Assembly (NCBI RefSeq): GCF_000263715.2
Contig: NZ_CM001514.1
Location: forward strand, 5,201,498 to 5,265,497
Length of the DNA: 64,000 nucleotides
Source: Pseudomonas synxantha BG33R
GTDB taxonomy: Bacteria > Pseudomonadota > Gammaproteobacteria > Pseudomonadales > Pseudomonadaceae
Reading direction: 5' to 3'
Shown: positions 27,026 to 36,100 of the stretch, in pieces
Layout of the letters: each line of letters starts with the position of its first letter
Position numbering within the stretch: position 1 is the stretch's first letter
Program-made: the position numbers and the translations under genes
Notes under the pieces: model-generated
Databases searched by the model: none
The model's input: only the letters and a program-made list of their open reading frames with translations
What the model was told of the DNA's origin: nothing

Positions 27026-27516
27026 TGAATGCGCAATTGCAGTACCGGGTCGAGCAGTTTTTTTACCGTAAATCCGAACTGTGCGACGCCCAGGACTGGG
27101 ACGCCTACGTGCAGTTGTTCGACCCCCAGAGCGAATTCCATTTGCCGCAATGGGACTCGGAACACGTCTACACCAAAGACCCAAAACGTGAGATGTCGTT
27201 GATCTACTACGCCAACCGTTCAGGCCTGGAAGACCGCGTGTTCCGCCTGCGCACAGGCAAGGCTGCCTCGGCCACGCCAATGCCGCGCACTCTGCACCTG
27301 ATCAATAACCTGCGCATTTCGGAGCAGGCTGACGGCACCTTGGAGGTGCGCTTGAACTGGCACACGTTGTTCTATCGCCTGGCCACATCCGAGCAGTTCT
27401 ACGGGCATGCCACGTACCACCTGAAGCCTGCGGGCGACAGCTGGCTGATCATGCGCAAGCACGCCTTGCTGCTCAACGACACCATCAACTCGGTGCTGGA
27501 TTTCTATCACCTATAG
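27025..27516 (+). CDS. antB: Anthranilate 1,2-dioxygenase small (beta) subunit
   Basis: 163 residues, ring-hydroxylating dioxygenase beta subunit (NTF2-like cone): MNAQLQYRVEQFFYRKSELCDAQDWDAYVQLFDPQSEFHLPQW. Structural subunit of the alpha3beta3 oxygenase. Overlaps antA by 1 bp (TGATG), so translationally coupled; 18 bp before antC. Confidence 0.95.
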   Translation: MNAQLQYRVEQFFYRKSELCDAQDWDAYVQLFDPQSEFHLPQWDSEHVYTKDPKREMSLIYYANRSGLEDRVFRLRTGKAASATPMPRTLHLINNLRISEQADGTLEVRLNWHTLFYRLATSEQFYGHATYHLKPAGDSWLIMRKHALLLNDTINSVLDFYHL

Positions 27517-27534
27517 GCACCGGGAGTTTTTCCA

Positions 27535-28542
27535 ATGAATCACAAAGTGGCCTTCAGCTTTGCCGATGGCAAAACCCTGTTCTTCCCGGTGGGCGCCAAT
27601 GAAATCCTGTTGGATGCAGCCCTGCGCAACGGTATCAAGATCCCGCTCGATTGCCGCGAAGGCGTGTGCGGAACCTGCCAGGGGCGTTGCGAATCCGGCG
27701 AGTACACCCAGGACTATGTCGACGAAGAAGCGCTCTCGAGCCTCGACCTGCAGCAACGCAAGATGCTCAGTTGCCAGACTCGGGTGCAGTCCGACGCCAC
27801 CTTCTACTTCGACTTCGATTCAAGCCTGTGCAATGCATCCGGGCCAGTGCAGGTACGCGGTACGGTGAGCGACGTGCAGCAGGTCTCCACCAGTACGGCG
27901 ATCTTGCAGGTGCAACTGGACCAGCCACTGGATTTCCTGCCCGGCCAGTACGCTCGTGTCGCGGTGCCCGGCACCGACAGTTGGCGCTCCTACTCCTTCG
28001 CCAATCGGCCGGGTAACCAACTGCAGTTCCTGGTGCGCCTGCTGCCGGATGGGGTGATGAGCAACTACCTGCGCGAACGCTGCCAGGCGGGCGACGCGAT
28101 GCTGCTGGAGGCGCCATTGGGGGCGTTCTACCTCCGGCATGTCACCCGGCCGCTGGTGCTGGTGGCGGGCGGTACCGGGTTGTCGGCGTTGCTGGGTATG
28201 CTCGATGAACTGGCGGCCAACGGTTGCTCGCAACCGGTGCACCTCTACTACGGCGTGCGCAGTGCCGAGGATTTATGCGAAGCGGCGCGTATCCAGGACT
28301 ACGCGAGGAAAATCCCGGGATTTCGCTACACCGAAGTACTCAGCGATGCTTCATCCGAATGGCCCGGCAAGCGCGGCTACCTCACCGAACATTTTGACCT
28401 GGCCGAATTGCGGGACAGATCGGCGGATATGTACGTGTGCGGCCCCCCTCCAATGGTCGAATCCATTCAACAATGGCTGGTGGATCAGGCACTTGATGGC
28501 GTTCAGCTGTATTACGAAAAGTTTACGCAGAGTAATATCTGA
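27535..28542 (+). CDS. antC: Anthranilate 1,2-dioxygenase reductase
   Basis: 335 residues. Electron transfer from NADH to AntAB. N-terminal plant-type 2Fe-2S ferredoxin (CREGVCGTCQGRC plus the fourth Cys in MLSCQTR), FAD-binding RSYSFAN with the preceding PGQYARV strand, and NAD-binding VAGGTGLSALLGML and YVCGPPPMVES. Last gene of antABC. Confidence 0.96.
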   Translation: MNHKVAFSFADGKTLFFPVGANEILLDAALRNGIKIPLDCREGVCGTCQGRCESGEYTQDYVDEEALSSLDLQQRKMLSCQTRVQSDATFYFDFDSSLCNASGPVQVRGTVSDVQQVSTSTAILQVQLDQPLDFLPGQYARVAVPGTDSWRSYSFANRPGNQLQFLVRLLPDGVMSNYLRERCQAGDAMLLEAPLGAFYLRHVTRPLVLVAGGTGLSALLGMLDELAANGCSQPVHLYYGVRSAEDLCEAARIQDYARKIPGFRYTEVLSDASSEWPGKRGYLTEHFDLAELRDRSADMYVCGPPPMVESIQQWLVDQALDGVQLYYEKFTQSNI

Positions 28543-28613
28543 CCCTCAGCAGTTCTGAGGGGCCGATGCGGCGTGCAATCACCCTTGAGAAAAACAAGTA
28601 GAAGGGAATGTTA

Positions 28614-30014
28614 ATGGCGGATGACATGGTTAACCCGGTGGGCCTCAAGCGTGGCCTGAAGAACCGGCACATTCAGCTGATCGCCTTGGGAGGCGCGATT
28701 GGTACAGGCTTGTTCCTCGGCTCGGCCGGGGTACTCAAGTCGGCGGGGCCGTCGATGATCCTGGGCTATGCAGTGGCCGGCTTTATCGCGTTCCTGATCA
28801 TGCGCCAGCTCGGCGAGATGATCGTCGAAGAGCCGGTGGCCGGCTCCTTCAGCCACTTCGCGCACAAATACTGGGGCGGCTACGCGGGTTTTCTGGCGGG
28901 TTGGAACTACTGGGTGCTCTACGTGCTGGTGGGCATGGCCGAGTTGACGGCGGTAGGCAAGTACATCCAGTTCTGGTGGCCGGAGATTCCAACCTGGGTC
29001 AGCGCGCTGGTGTTCTTTGTTGCGGTGAACCTGATCAACACCCTGAACGTGAAGTTCTTCGGTGAAGCCGAGTTCTGGTTTGCGATCATCAAGGTGGTGG
29101 CGATTGTCGGCATGATCGTGCTCGGCTGCTACCTGCTGTTCAGCGGCACTGGCGGCCCGCAAGCGTCGGTCAGCAACCTGTGGAGCCACGGCGGTTTCTT
29201 CCCCAACGGCGGCATGGGGCTGCTGATGTCCATGGCCTTCATCATGTTCTCGTTCGGCGGCCTGGAACTGGTCGGCATCACCGCCGCCGAAGCCAGCGAA
29301 CCGCGCAAGGTGATCCCCAAAGCGATCAATCAGGTGGTGTACCGCATCCTGATTTTCTACGTCGGCGCGCTGACCGTGCTGTTGTCGCTGTACCCGTGGG
29401 ATCAATTGCTGCAAACCCTCGGCGCGTCGGGCGATGCCTACAGCGGCAGCCCGTTTGTGCAGATCTTCTCGCTGATCGGCAACGACACCGCCGCCCACAT
29501 CCTCAACTTCGTGGTGCTGACCGCGGCGTTGTCGGTGTACAACAGCGGCGTGTACTGCAACAGCCGCATGTTGTTCGGCCTGGCCGAGCAGGGTGACGCG
29601 CCCAAGGCGCTGATGAAGCTGAACAAACAAGGCGTTCCGCTGCGGGCCCTGGCGATTTCGGCGTTGGTGACGATGCTGTGCGTGGTGGTCAACTACGTCG
29701 CGCCGCACAGTGCGTTGGAGTTGCTGTTCGCGCTGGTGGTTGCTTCGTTGATGATCAACTGGGCGCTGATCAGCCTGACCCACATCAAGTTCCGCAAGGC
29801 CATGGGCGAGCAAGGCGTGACGCCGTCGTTCAAGACCTTCTGGTTCCCGTTCAGCAACTACCTGTGCCTGGCGTTCATGGTGATGATCATTGGCGTGATG
29901 CTGGCGATTCCGGGGATTCGCGAGTCGGTGTATGCGATGCCGGTGTGGGTGGGAATTATCTACATCGCCTATCGGTTTCGGATCAGAAACGGGAAAGTTG
30001 CAGTCACCCAGTAA
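28614..30014 (+). CDS. AroP-type aromatic amino-acid permease
   Basis: 466 residues from the ATG at 28614, whose SD GAAGGG is 8 bases upstream; ATG 28608 is too close to it. APC family with 12 TM segments: NRHIQLIALGGAIGTGLFLGSAGVLKSAGPSMILGYAVAGFIAFLIMRQLGEMIVEEPVAGSFSHFAHKYWGGYAGF is close to AroP/PheP-type permeases. Lying between antABC and kynBA, it probably imports tryptophan or anthranilate-related aromatics (inference). Confidence 0.88.
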   Translation: MADDMVNPVGLKRGLKNRHIQLIALGGAIGTGLFLGSAGVLKSAGPSMILGYAVAGFIAFLIMRQLGEMIVEEPVAGSFSHFAHKYWGGYAGFLAGWNYWVLYVLVGMAELTAVGKYIQFWWPEIPTWVSALVFFVAVNLINTLNVKFFGEAEFWFAIIKVVAIVGMIVLGCYLLFSGTGGPQASVSNLWSHGGFFPNGGMGLLMSMAFIMFSFGGLELVGITAAEASEPRKVIPKAINQVVYRILIFYVGALTVLLSLYPWDQLLQTLGASGDAYSGSPFVQIFSLIGNDTAAHILNFVVLTAALSVYNSGVYCNSRMLFGLAEQGDAPKALMKLNKQGVPLRALAISALVTMLCVVVNYVAPHSALELLFALVVASLMINWALISLTHIKFRKAMGEQGVTPSFKTFWFPFSNYLCLAFMVMIIGVMLAIPGIRESVYAMPVWVGIIYIAYRFRIRNGKVAVTQ

Positions 30015-30018
30015 ACTC

Positions 30019-30042
30019 TGTGGGAGGGGGCTTGCTCCCACA
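30019..30042. repeat. Single REP
   Basis: TGTGGGAGGGGG CTTGCTCCCACA palindrome 4 bp past the permease stop, followed by TTTTT. Confidence 0.8.
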
Positions 30043-30063
30043 TTTTTAGCTGCATTCCAAATG

Positions 30064-30091
30064 AAAAGCCCCGCAGATGCGGGGCTTTTTT
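30064..30091. terminator. Terminator between permease and kynA
   Basis: AAAAGCCCCGC / GCGGGGCTTTT stem with a 4-nt loop and TTTTTT. Works in both directions for the convergent permease and kynBA transcripts. Confidence 0.9.
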
Positions 30092-30093
30092 GT

Positions 30094-30951
30094 TTAGAGC
30101 GTGGAACGTACTCGCCAGAGTTCAGGGAACAGCACCGTGTCGAGCATCTTGCGCAAATACCCCACGCCTTCGGTGCCGCCGGTACCCGGCTGAAAGCCGA
30201 TGATGCGCTCCACTGTGGTGACATGTCGGAAGCGCCATTGGCGGAACGAATCTTCCAGGTCGATAAACTTCTCGGCCAATTGATACAAGTCCCAATACCG
30301 ATTCGGGTCGCGATACACCTCGCGCCACGCCGCCTCCACGGAGTCGTCATGCACTGTGGCCGCCGTCGGGTCGCGCTCGGCGCGCTGAGGGTCAATCGCC
30401 AGTCCGGCCTTGACCATCAGGTTGACCGCTTCGTCATACAGCGACGGCGTGGCAATCGCCACCTGCAATTGCTGCAGCAAATCCGGGCGATGAGCATGGG
30501 GCCGCAGCAGCGCCGGGCTTTTGTTGCCCAGGATAAATTCGATCTCGCGGTACTGGAACGACTGAAACCCCGACGACTGCCCCAGGAACGGGCGAATCGC
30601 CTTGTACTCCGACGGCGTCATGGTCGCCAGCACGGCCCAGGCGTGCACCAGTTGATCGAAGATCCGCGACACCCGCGCCAGCATCTTGAACGCTGGTGGC
30701 AGCTCACCCAGGCGCACATGTTCGCGGGCAGCCTTGAGTTCGTGAAGCATCAGCTTCATCCACAGCTCCGAGGTCTGGTGCTGGATGATGAAGAGCATTT
30801 CGTTGTGGTCTGGAGAAAGCGGGTGCTGGGCGCTGAGGACTTTGCCCAGGTCCAGGTAATCGCCATAGCTCATGGACTCGGAAAAATTCAGTTCGGCGTT
30901 ATGCCATTCTTCCGGCGGTTGGTAATCAGCTGAGAAAGGACATTGGCTCAT
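30094..30951 (-). CDS. kynA: Tryptophan 2,3-dioxygenase
   Basis: 285 residues. Haem dioxygenase opening L-tryptophan to N-formylkynurenine, tetrameric and cytosolic. Motifs: [20 protein letters not shown] with the active-site His, [11 protein letters not shown] with the substrate-binding Arg, and the haem-ligand region [30 protein letters not shown]. Length 285 fits the bacterial family. ATGA overlap with upstream kynB. Confidence 0.97.
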   Translation of the reverse strand: MSQCPFSADYQPPEEWHNAELNFSESMSYGDYLDLGKVLSAQHPLSPDHNEMLFIIQHQTSELWMKLMLHELKAAREHVRLGELPPAFKMLARVSRIFDQLVHAWAVLATMTPSEYKAIRPFLGQSSGFQSFQYREIEFILGNKSPALLRPHAHRPDLLQQLQVAIATPSLYDEAVNLMVKAGLAIDPQRAERDPTAATVHDDSVEAAWREVYRDPNRYWDLYQLAEKFIDLEDSFRQWRFRHVTTVERIIGFQPGTGGTEGVGYLRKMLDTVLFPELWRVRSTL

Positions 30952-31598
30952 CGCGTGGGCTCCTTGAGCGGGCGGAGAATGGCGCGGACCGGGCTGGCAT
31001 CGAGATGGGCAAAACGTAGCGGCAGCGCGATCAGTTCATAGTCGCCCTCCGGCACTTCATCGAGCACGATGCCTTCGAGGATCGCCATGCCATGGCGCGC
31101 CACGGCGTTGTGGGAATCCATGGTCTTGGATTGTTGCGGGTCCAGGGACGGCGTATCGATACCGATCAGGCGCACACCCAGGCCGGCGAGCAGCTCAATG
31201 GTTTGCGGGGCGATGGCAGTGAAATTCGAATCCCATTCAGTCAGTGGCGCTTGTGGATAAGTACGCAACAACACGCGCTCCGGCAGGTTATCCACACGCC
31301 CTTGCAACTGATGCGGCTGCACCAACGCGCCGCTGCCCAGGCAATGCAATACCCGGCACGGCCCCATATATACATCCAGCGAAACCTCGCCAATCGGCGC
31401 GCCATCGGCGCTGTAATGCAGCGGTGCATCCACATGGGCACCGGTGTGCGGCGACAGGGTTACGCGCCCCACATTTACCGGACACTCCGGGCCGAACTGC
31501 CACACGCGCTCTTCCTGGAACGGCGTATCGCCCGGCCAGGTCGGGGTCGCCGTGCTCAAGGGCGGGCTGATATCCCACCACGTTTTTATTGGGTTCAT
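30948..31598 (-). CDS. kynB: Kynurenine formamidase (arylformamidase)
   Basis: 216 residues, Cyclase/KynB-type metal hydrolase: N-formylkynurenine to kynurenine and formate. Metal motif [12 protein letters not shown] (HxGxxxDxP) and the downstream [14 protein letters not shown]. First gene of the kynBA pair, overlapping kynA by 4 bp. The upstream region carries the shared KynR-like element. Confidence 0.95.
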   Translation of the reverse strand: MNPIKTWWDISPPLSTATPTWPGDTPFQEERVWQFGPECPVNVGRVTLSPHTGAHVDAPLHYSADGAPIGEVSLDVYMGPCRVLHCLGSGALVQPHQLQGRVDNLPERVLLRTYPQAPLTEWDSNFTAIAPQTIELLAGLGVRLIGIDTPSLDPQQSKTMDSHNAVARHGMAILEGIVLDEVPEGDYELIALPLRFAHLDASPVRAILRPLKEPTR

Positions 31599-31647
31599 TG
31601 CAAGGCTCTCACTGGGTACTGGGGTGAATGATACGAGGGCCAGCTCT

Positions 31648-31662
31648 GAATTTTCTTGCGAA
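31648..31662 (-). promoter_or_regulatory. Candidate KynR element upstream of kynB
   Basis: Plus strand GAATTTTCTTGCGAATTC (31648-31665) with GAATT...AATTC dyad; the 15-bp core matches the kynU element at 13 of 15 positions. It starts 50 bp from the kynB start, nearly the same distance as in kynU. Confidence 0.45.
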
Positions 31663-31747
31663 TTCTGGCGTGAGATGGGAAATATTTCGCACTTACTGCG
31701 AGGAAATGGTCAGTTACTGCGCAAATCTTTCGTTTAGACATGCCCCT

Positions 31748-31839
31748 TGTGGGAGCCGGGCTTGCCCGCGATGACGATGGCGCAGCCAGCCTCTTCATTG
31801 CCTGACACTCCGCTATCGCGGGCAAGCCCGGCTCCCACA
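31748..31839. repeat. REPIN (GAGCCGGGCTTGCCCGC type)
   Basis: Two inverted copies of TGTGGGAGCCGGGCTTGCCCGCGAT around a 43-bp spacer. It fills the middle of the 369-bp kynB-cupin intergenic region (31599-31967); no gene is seen there. Confidence 0.9.
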
Positions 31840-31967
31840 GGGATGGGGGTGATTTCCAGCTCATCACATGGCCTGCGCTTCTGGACATCCCGATGTCGAG
31901 TTCAGACCACTGGCGCGGCGCCCAAGGCCTTAGGGTTGAGCTTTCCCTTCCCTGCCTCGGAGTCATC

Positions 31968-32312
31968 ATGTCCAAGCCCATCACCGTACTGCGCGACACC
32001 CACCCACTGCCGGTCCTGGATGCCTGCAAATGGGAAAAGCTTGAAGGCGACCCGCACACCGTCAACCTCAACGCCTATACCAGCGAAGACGGCAGCAAGA
32101 TCATGGGCACCTGGATCTGCACGCCGGGTAAGTGGTACGTGGAGTACGTGAAGTGGGAATACTGCCATTTCCAGGAAGGCTACTGCGTGATCACGCCTGA
32201 AGGCATGGCGCCGATCCATCTGCGCGCTGGGGATATCTTCGTGGTGGAGCCAGGCATGAAAGGTACCTGGGAAGTAGTGGAGACCGTGCGCAAGTACTTC
32301 GTTTTTGCTTGA
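31968..32312 (+). CDS. Cupin-domain protein (DUF861, EutQ/ureidoglycine-aminohydrolase type)
   Basis: 114 residues, single cupin barrel: MGTWICTPGKWYVEYVKWEYCHFQEGYCVITPEGMAPIHLRAGDIFVVEPGMKGTWEVVETVRKYFVF. The two cupin motifs are present, but the usual His triad is replaced by Glu, Tyr and Cys, as in many DUF861 proteins of unknown function. Monocistronic, with a terminator just after the stop. Confidence 0.85.
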   Translation: MSKPITVLRDTHPLPVLDACKWEKLEGDPHTVNLNAYTSEDGSKIMGTWICTPGKWYVEYVKWEYCHFQEGYCVITPEGMAPIHLRAGDIFVVEPGMKGTWEVVETVRKYFVFA

Positions 32313-32324
32313 TCCCGCCACCTG

Positions 32325-32349
32325 AAAAAGGGTCATCCTGGCCCTTTTT
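32325..32349 (+). terminator. Terminator of the cupin gene
   Basis: AAAAAGGG / CCCTTTTT stem with a 9-nt loop and T-run, 13 bp after the stop. Confidence 0.8.
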
Positions 32350-32804
32350 GCTTTAACCCCCTCGACCTCGCCCCTACGTCCCAACCACAAAAATCAAAAG
32401 CAAACAACAGCTTTTTTTCGATCTGTATTTTTCGGCGAAACGCTGAAAAAAAACCCGGCATAATGCGCAAGAATCGCCTGACCACATTTATCAGCGCGCC
32501 TATACACTACTTTAGTTATAGACAGTATTAATTTTGACAGCCCCCACTACTTCGTATAATTTCATTGGAGCCTTGTTAGTATTCAGGCTCATTGGATTAC
32601 AATCGCATGATAATAGGGATATTGGTAAAAGGTGCAGGAGCTCACATTATCTCAACTTTCAATCACCCTCTGTAGAAAACACCAGGAGAGTTGAATTAGA
32701 ATCCCGCTGTACTGACTGCACGGTTCAAGGCTTCAATACTTCTCGTATCACTTGCTGCCCGCGGCAGTTGAGACCGCGCTTTTGTATGTAAAAGGACTAG
32801 AAAA
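32350..32804. other. AT-rich intergenic region upstream of the RHH gene
   Basis: 455 bp, markedly AT-rich compared with neighbours. It holds the promoter at 32534-32560 and a 5' UTR of about 235 nt. Short frames (e.g. an 85-codon one at 32534-32791 without SD, and a 22-codon one from 32607) show no coding character. The AT-richness may mark horizontally acquired or silenced DNA. Confidence 0.5.
32534..32560 (+). promoter_or_regulatory. Strong-hexamer promoter with short spacer
   Basis: Perfect TTGACA (32534-32539) and perfect TATAAT (32555-32560) separated by 15 bp instead of 17. A short spacer normally weakens or makes the promoter regulator-dependent. Confidence 0.5.
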
Positions 32805-33005
32805 ATGCCTGATAAAACTACGCGCCTGACCATCCTCATCGACGCGCCGACCAAACAACGGCTGGAATCCTTGTCCAACGACGTTGACCTTACTATCTCT
32901 CAGGTCATTCGCAAACTGATTCGCGATCACCTCCAACAGCACGAAAACCTCGTGGCTTCACCTGTCAGAGAGCCTGCAAAGGAAGACTCTTCGATGTATT
33001 CCTGA
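32805..33005 (+). CDS. Small ribbon-helix-helix (CopG-like) protein
   Basis: 66 residues. N-terminal beta strand TRLTILIDAPTKQRLESLSNDVDLTISQVIRKLIRDHLQQHEN gives the strand-helix-helix pattern of an RHH DNA-binding dimer; the last 20 residues are a disordered tail. SD AAGGA about 10 bp upstream. No toxin partner gene lies next to it. Expected to bind a palindrome; a perfect inverted repeat lies 66 bp downstream, before the large fusion gene. Confidence 0.75.
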   Translation: MPDKTTRLTILIDAPTKQRLESLSNDVDLTISQVIRKLIRDHLQQHENLVASPVREPAKEDSSMYS

Positions 33006-33070
33006 TATATAAATTCGAACATCAGCCTACGTACGGACAATAACTTCTGCCGCGAGAAAGTTTGCATTTC

Positions 33071-33099
33071 TTGACGTACCCAGCGTCAATTAATAATAG
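33071..33099 (+). promoter_or_regulatory. Promoter overlapped by a perfect inverted repeat
   Basis: TTGACG-N7-CGTCAA (33071-33089) is a perfect dyad. TTGACG-N17-TAATAG (33071-33099) reads as a sigma-70 promoter 37-65 bp before the GTG start of the MurF-fusion gene. A repressor bound to the dyad would cover the -35 element. The adjacent RHH protein is the obvious candidate. Confidence 0.5.
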
Positions 33100-33135
33100 C
33101 CGTCGCCAAGTTATGATGCATGGAGAGTTTTGCCT

Positions 33136-36100
33136 GTGAAACAGCAACTGCTCGCTTGCCACACTCTTTTGAGCAAACACGCTAACGAGCTGACTGTCTC
33201 AGCAGACGCCCCGCACACCTGCACTTTATTTTTTTCAATAAGTGATAGTACCTACCGTGCGGTGGTTTTTCATATTACCGCTGACAACTTCGAAACTGCC
33301 TGGCGATTGGGTGAGCTTGAACTCGAACGTCTCTGCTCCCACGCTCCACGCCAAGGGTCTGATAAAACCGATCGTTCATGGATCCGCGTCGAACGTGCGT
33401 TCAACGTGGCGCCAATAACCTGGGAACAGTTCAGTGAGCGCCTCAAGCGCCACAAGCGCAACTACTTCAGGCACGGCCTTGCATTCGATGCCGATATGCA
33501 GCTGGCAATCACCGAACAGGAATTGAATGCCAATGCCATCCTGTACGGCGGCAGCGACATTGCCCACGCGACCTTCAACACCAATAACTTCGTCACCTAT
33601 GCCAAGCGGCGGTTCAGCGGCTCACAGGCCGCAGCCATCGTGGCAGCGCTTGCCCCCGAAACCCGCGTGTTCACCTTCAACACCATCGGTGTGTTCTGCG
33701 CCGAAGATGGCATCGCCCACCCCCTTAACAGCAGCGGGCCGCAAACCGGCTGGCGTGCCCTGGGAGTGCTCGCACCTGATGATGTTCGGGCGTGTATAAG
33801 CAGCGCATCCAGCTACCTGAGCACACAGGTGCAAGACAGCGGGCAATTTATCTACGGCTACTTCCCCTGCTTTGACCGAACCATCAAAAACTACAACACG
33901 CTGCGCCACGCAAGCACCACATACTCGATGATCGAGGCCTGGGCACTGACCGGCGATGAACAGCTCAAGGCAGCGATCGAGCGCTCGCTGAATCACCTCG
34001 CCGAGGTACTGATCAGACCCTCGTTGCTGCCCAATGGCAGCGTGGCGGCGTTTCTCATCGACACCGATAACGAGATCAAGCTGGGCGGCAATGCGGTGTG
34101 CCTGCTGGCACTGGTCAAGTACAGCGAAGTCACCGGCACTCGCCGTTACCTACCGCTTCTTGAAGCCCTCGCCAACGGCATGGCCTGGATGCAGGATCCT
34201 GTCAGCGGGGCGTTTGTGCACGTTTTGCATGCCCATGACCTGAGTGTCAAAGAGCCCTTCAGGGTTATCTACTACGATGGCGAGGCCGCTTTCGGGTTGA
34301 TCCGCCTCTATGGGCTGACCCACAACGAGCGCTGGCTGGCCGTGGTGGAAAAAGCCTTCGATTATTTCATCGAGAAAGAGCACTGGCGCGAGCATGACCA
34401 TTGGCTCAGCTACTGCGTGAACGAACTGACCCGCTACCGACCTGACGAAAAATATTTTCGCTTTGGCCTGAACAACGTCGCCGGCTATCTGGGGTTCGTC
34501 CAGCAACGCATCACCACCTTTCCGACGTTGCTGGAGTTGATGATGGCAGCGCAGCAGATGCTGACACGCATCGCCCGGCAACCATCACTGCGCCACCTGC
34601 TTGAAGAGATTGATCTGCACGCGTTCTACCGCGCGCTGCATCATCGCGCCCGCTATCTGCTCAATGGCTATTTCTGGCCGGAACTGGCGATGTATTTTGC
34701 CAACCCGGCGCGCATCGCCGGGGCCTTCTTTATTCGTCATCACGCGTTCCGGGTACGGATCGACGATGTAGAACACTATCTTTCCGGGCTGATCGCTTAC
34801 CACCGTTATCTGCTTGATGGTGCCCCTCAGGTCAGTTGGGTCCAGGCCGAAACCGGCGTGGATCAAGCCTGGAACGCAGATACCCTGGCGCAAGTCACCC
34901 AGGGCACGTGGGCAACCCCACCGCCGCCCGGCTGGCGCGCAACGGGGCTGACGCCCTCCATGCAGTTCTTCAAGCCGCAGCGGATCCTCAGTCGCCATCC
35001 CAGCCGGGTCGGCCCCAATGAAGCGCAATCGGCGCAACGCTGGGCCCAGGCCAAACCCGAACGTCGACCGTCAGCCTTCCTGTGTGTAGACCCCACCCCC
35101 TACCTGGGCAGTGGGCTGCCGGTATTGCAGGTTGCCGACACCAGCGAGGCCATGTTGCAGATGGGCCGCCACGCCCGGCAGCACTTCAGTGGAACAGTGT
35201 TTGGCGTGACCGGCAGTTTCGGCAAGACCACTGTGGTGGCGATGCTTGCCCAGGCGTTGAAACCCTGGGGCAACGTGGGCCAGACCGAAGCCAACGCCAA
35301 CCTGCCCCACGGCATTGCCTGGAACCTGGCGAGCATGACCGAGCCGGCAGAATTCTGGGTGCTGGAAATGGCCGTTGGGCGTATGCCGATCAACTCGGCG
35401 CTGGTTCGCCCGCAGATCGCCGTCGTCACCGGCATCGCACCGGCGCACTTGGAGTATCACGGAACCCTGGAAAACCTGGCGCGCAAAAAAAGCGCGATAT
35501 TCGCCTCCATGGCCCCGGGTGGTCACGCGGTACTCTGTCGCGACATGCCTTACTACGAGCTGTTCGCCGAAGCCGCCGAGGTGGCCCACTTGCACGTGGT
35601 CAGCTTCGGCGAGCACCCCGAAGCCGACCTGCGCTTGCTGGATTGGAACAGTGAAGTCCATCAAGTAAACGTCAACGCACTCCTTGCCGGGCAACCCTTG
35701 AATTTCAGTCTGAAGGCGCGCGGCAGGCATATGGTAATCAACGCGCTGGGAGTACTCGCGGCCCTGTCTGCACGCGGGCTTGCGGTCGAGCAGGCGCTGG
35801 AAACCCTGGACACTTTCATGCCCGTCGAAGGCCGCGGCAATACCTTGTCAATCGCCTGCACAGGCGGCCACTTCCAACTGATCAACGATGCCTACAACGC
35901 CAACCCTGGGTCGATGAGTGCCGCCCTGCGCTCAATGACCGATCTGCCTGCCCCACCGCAGCACCGTGTGCTGGTGCTGGGGGATATGCTCGAACTCGGG
36001 GCCGACGCCCAACGTTATCACCTGGAGATGGCCGAGCCTTTGCGGGCGGTGGCGCCACGGCATGTGGTGCTGTGCGGCCCGTTGATGCACGCGCTGTACC

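Noticed and set aside
28611..30395. 594-codon minus-strand frame
   Set aside because: Antisense to the AroP-type permease and out of frame with kynA; His/Gln/Arg-rich shadow.
32534..32791. 85-codon plus-strand frame in the AT-rich region
   Set aside because: TTG-type start without SD, composition unlike coding DNA, overlaps the promoter.
33130..33135. TTG 33130 as start of the fusion gene
   Set aside because: Only 2 bp from the SD GGAGAG; GTG 33136 has normal spacing.
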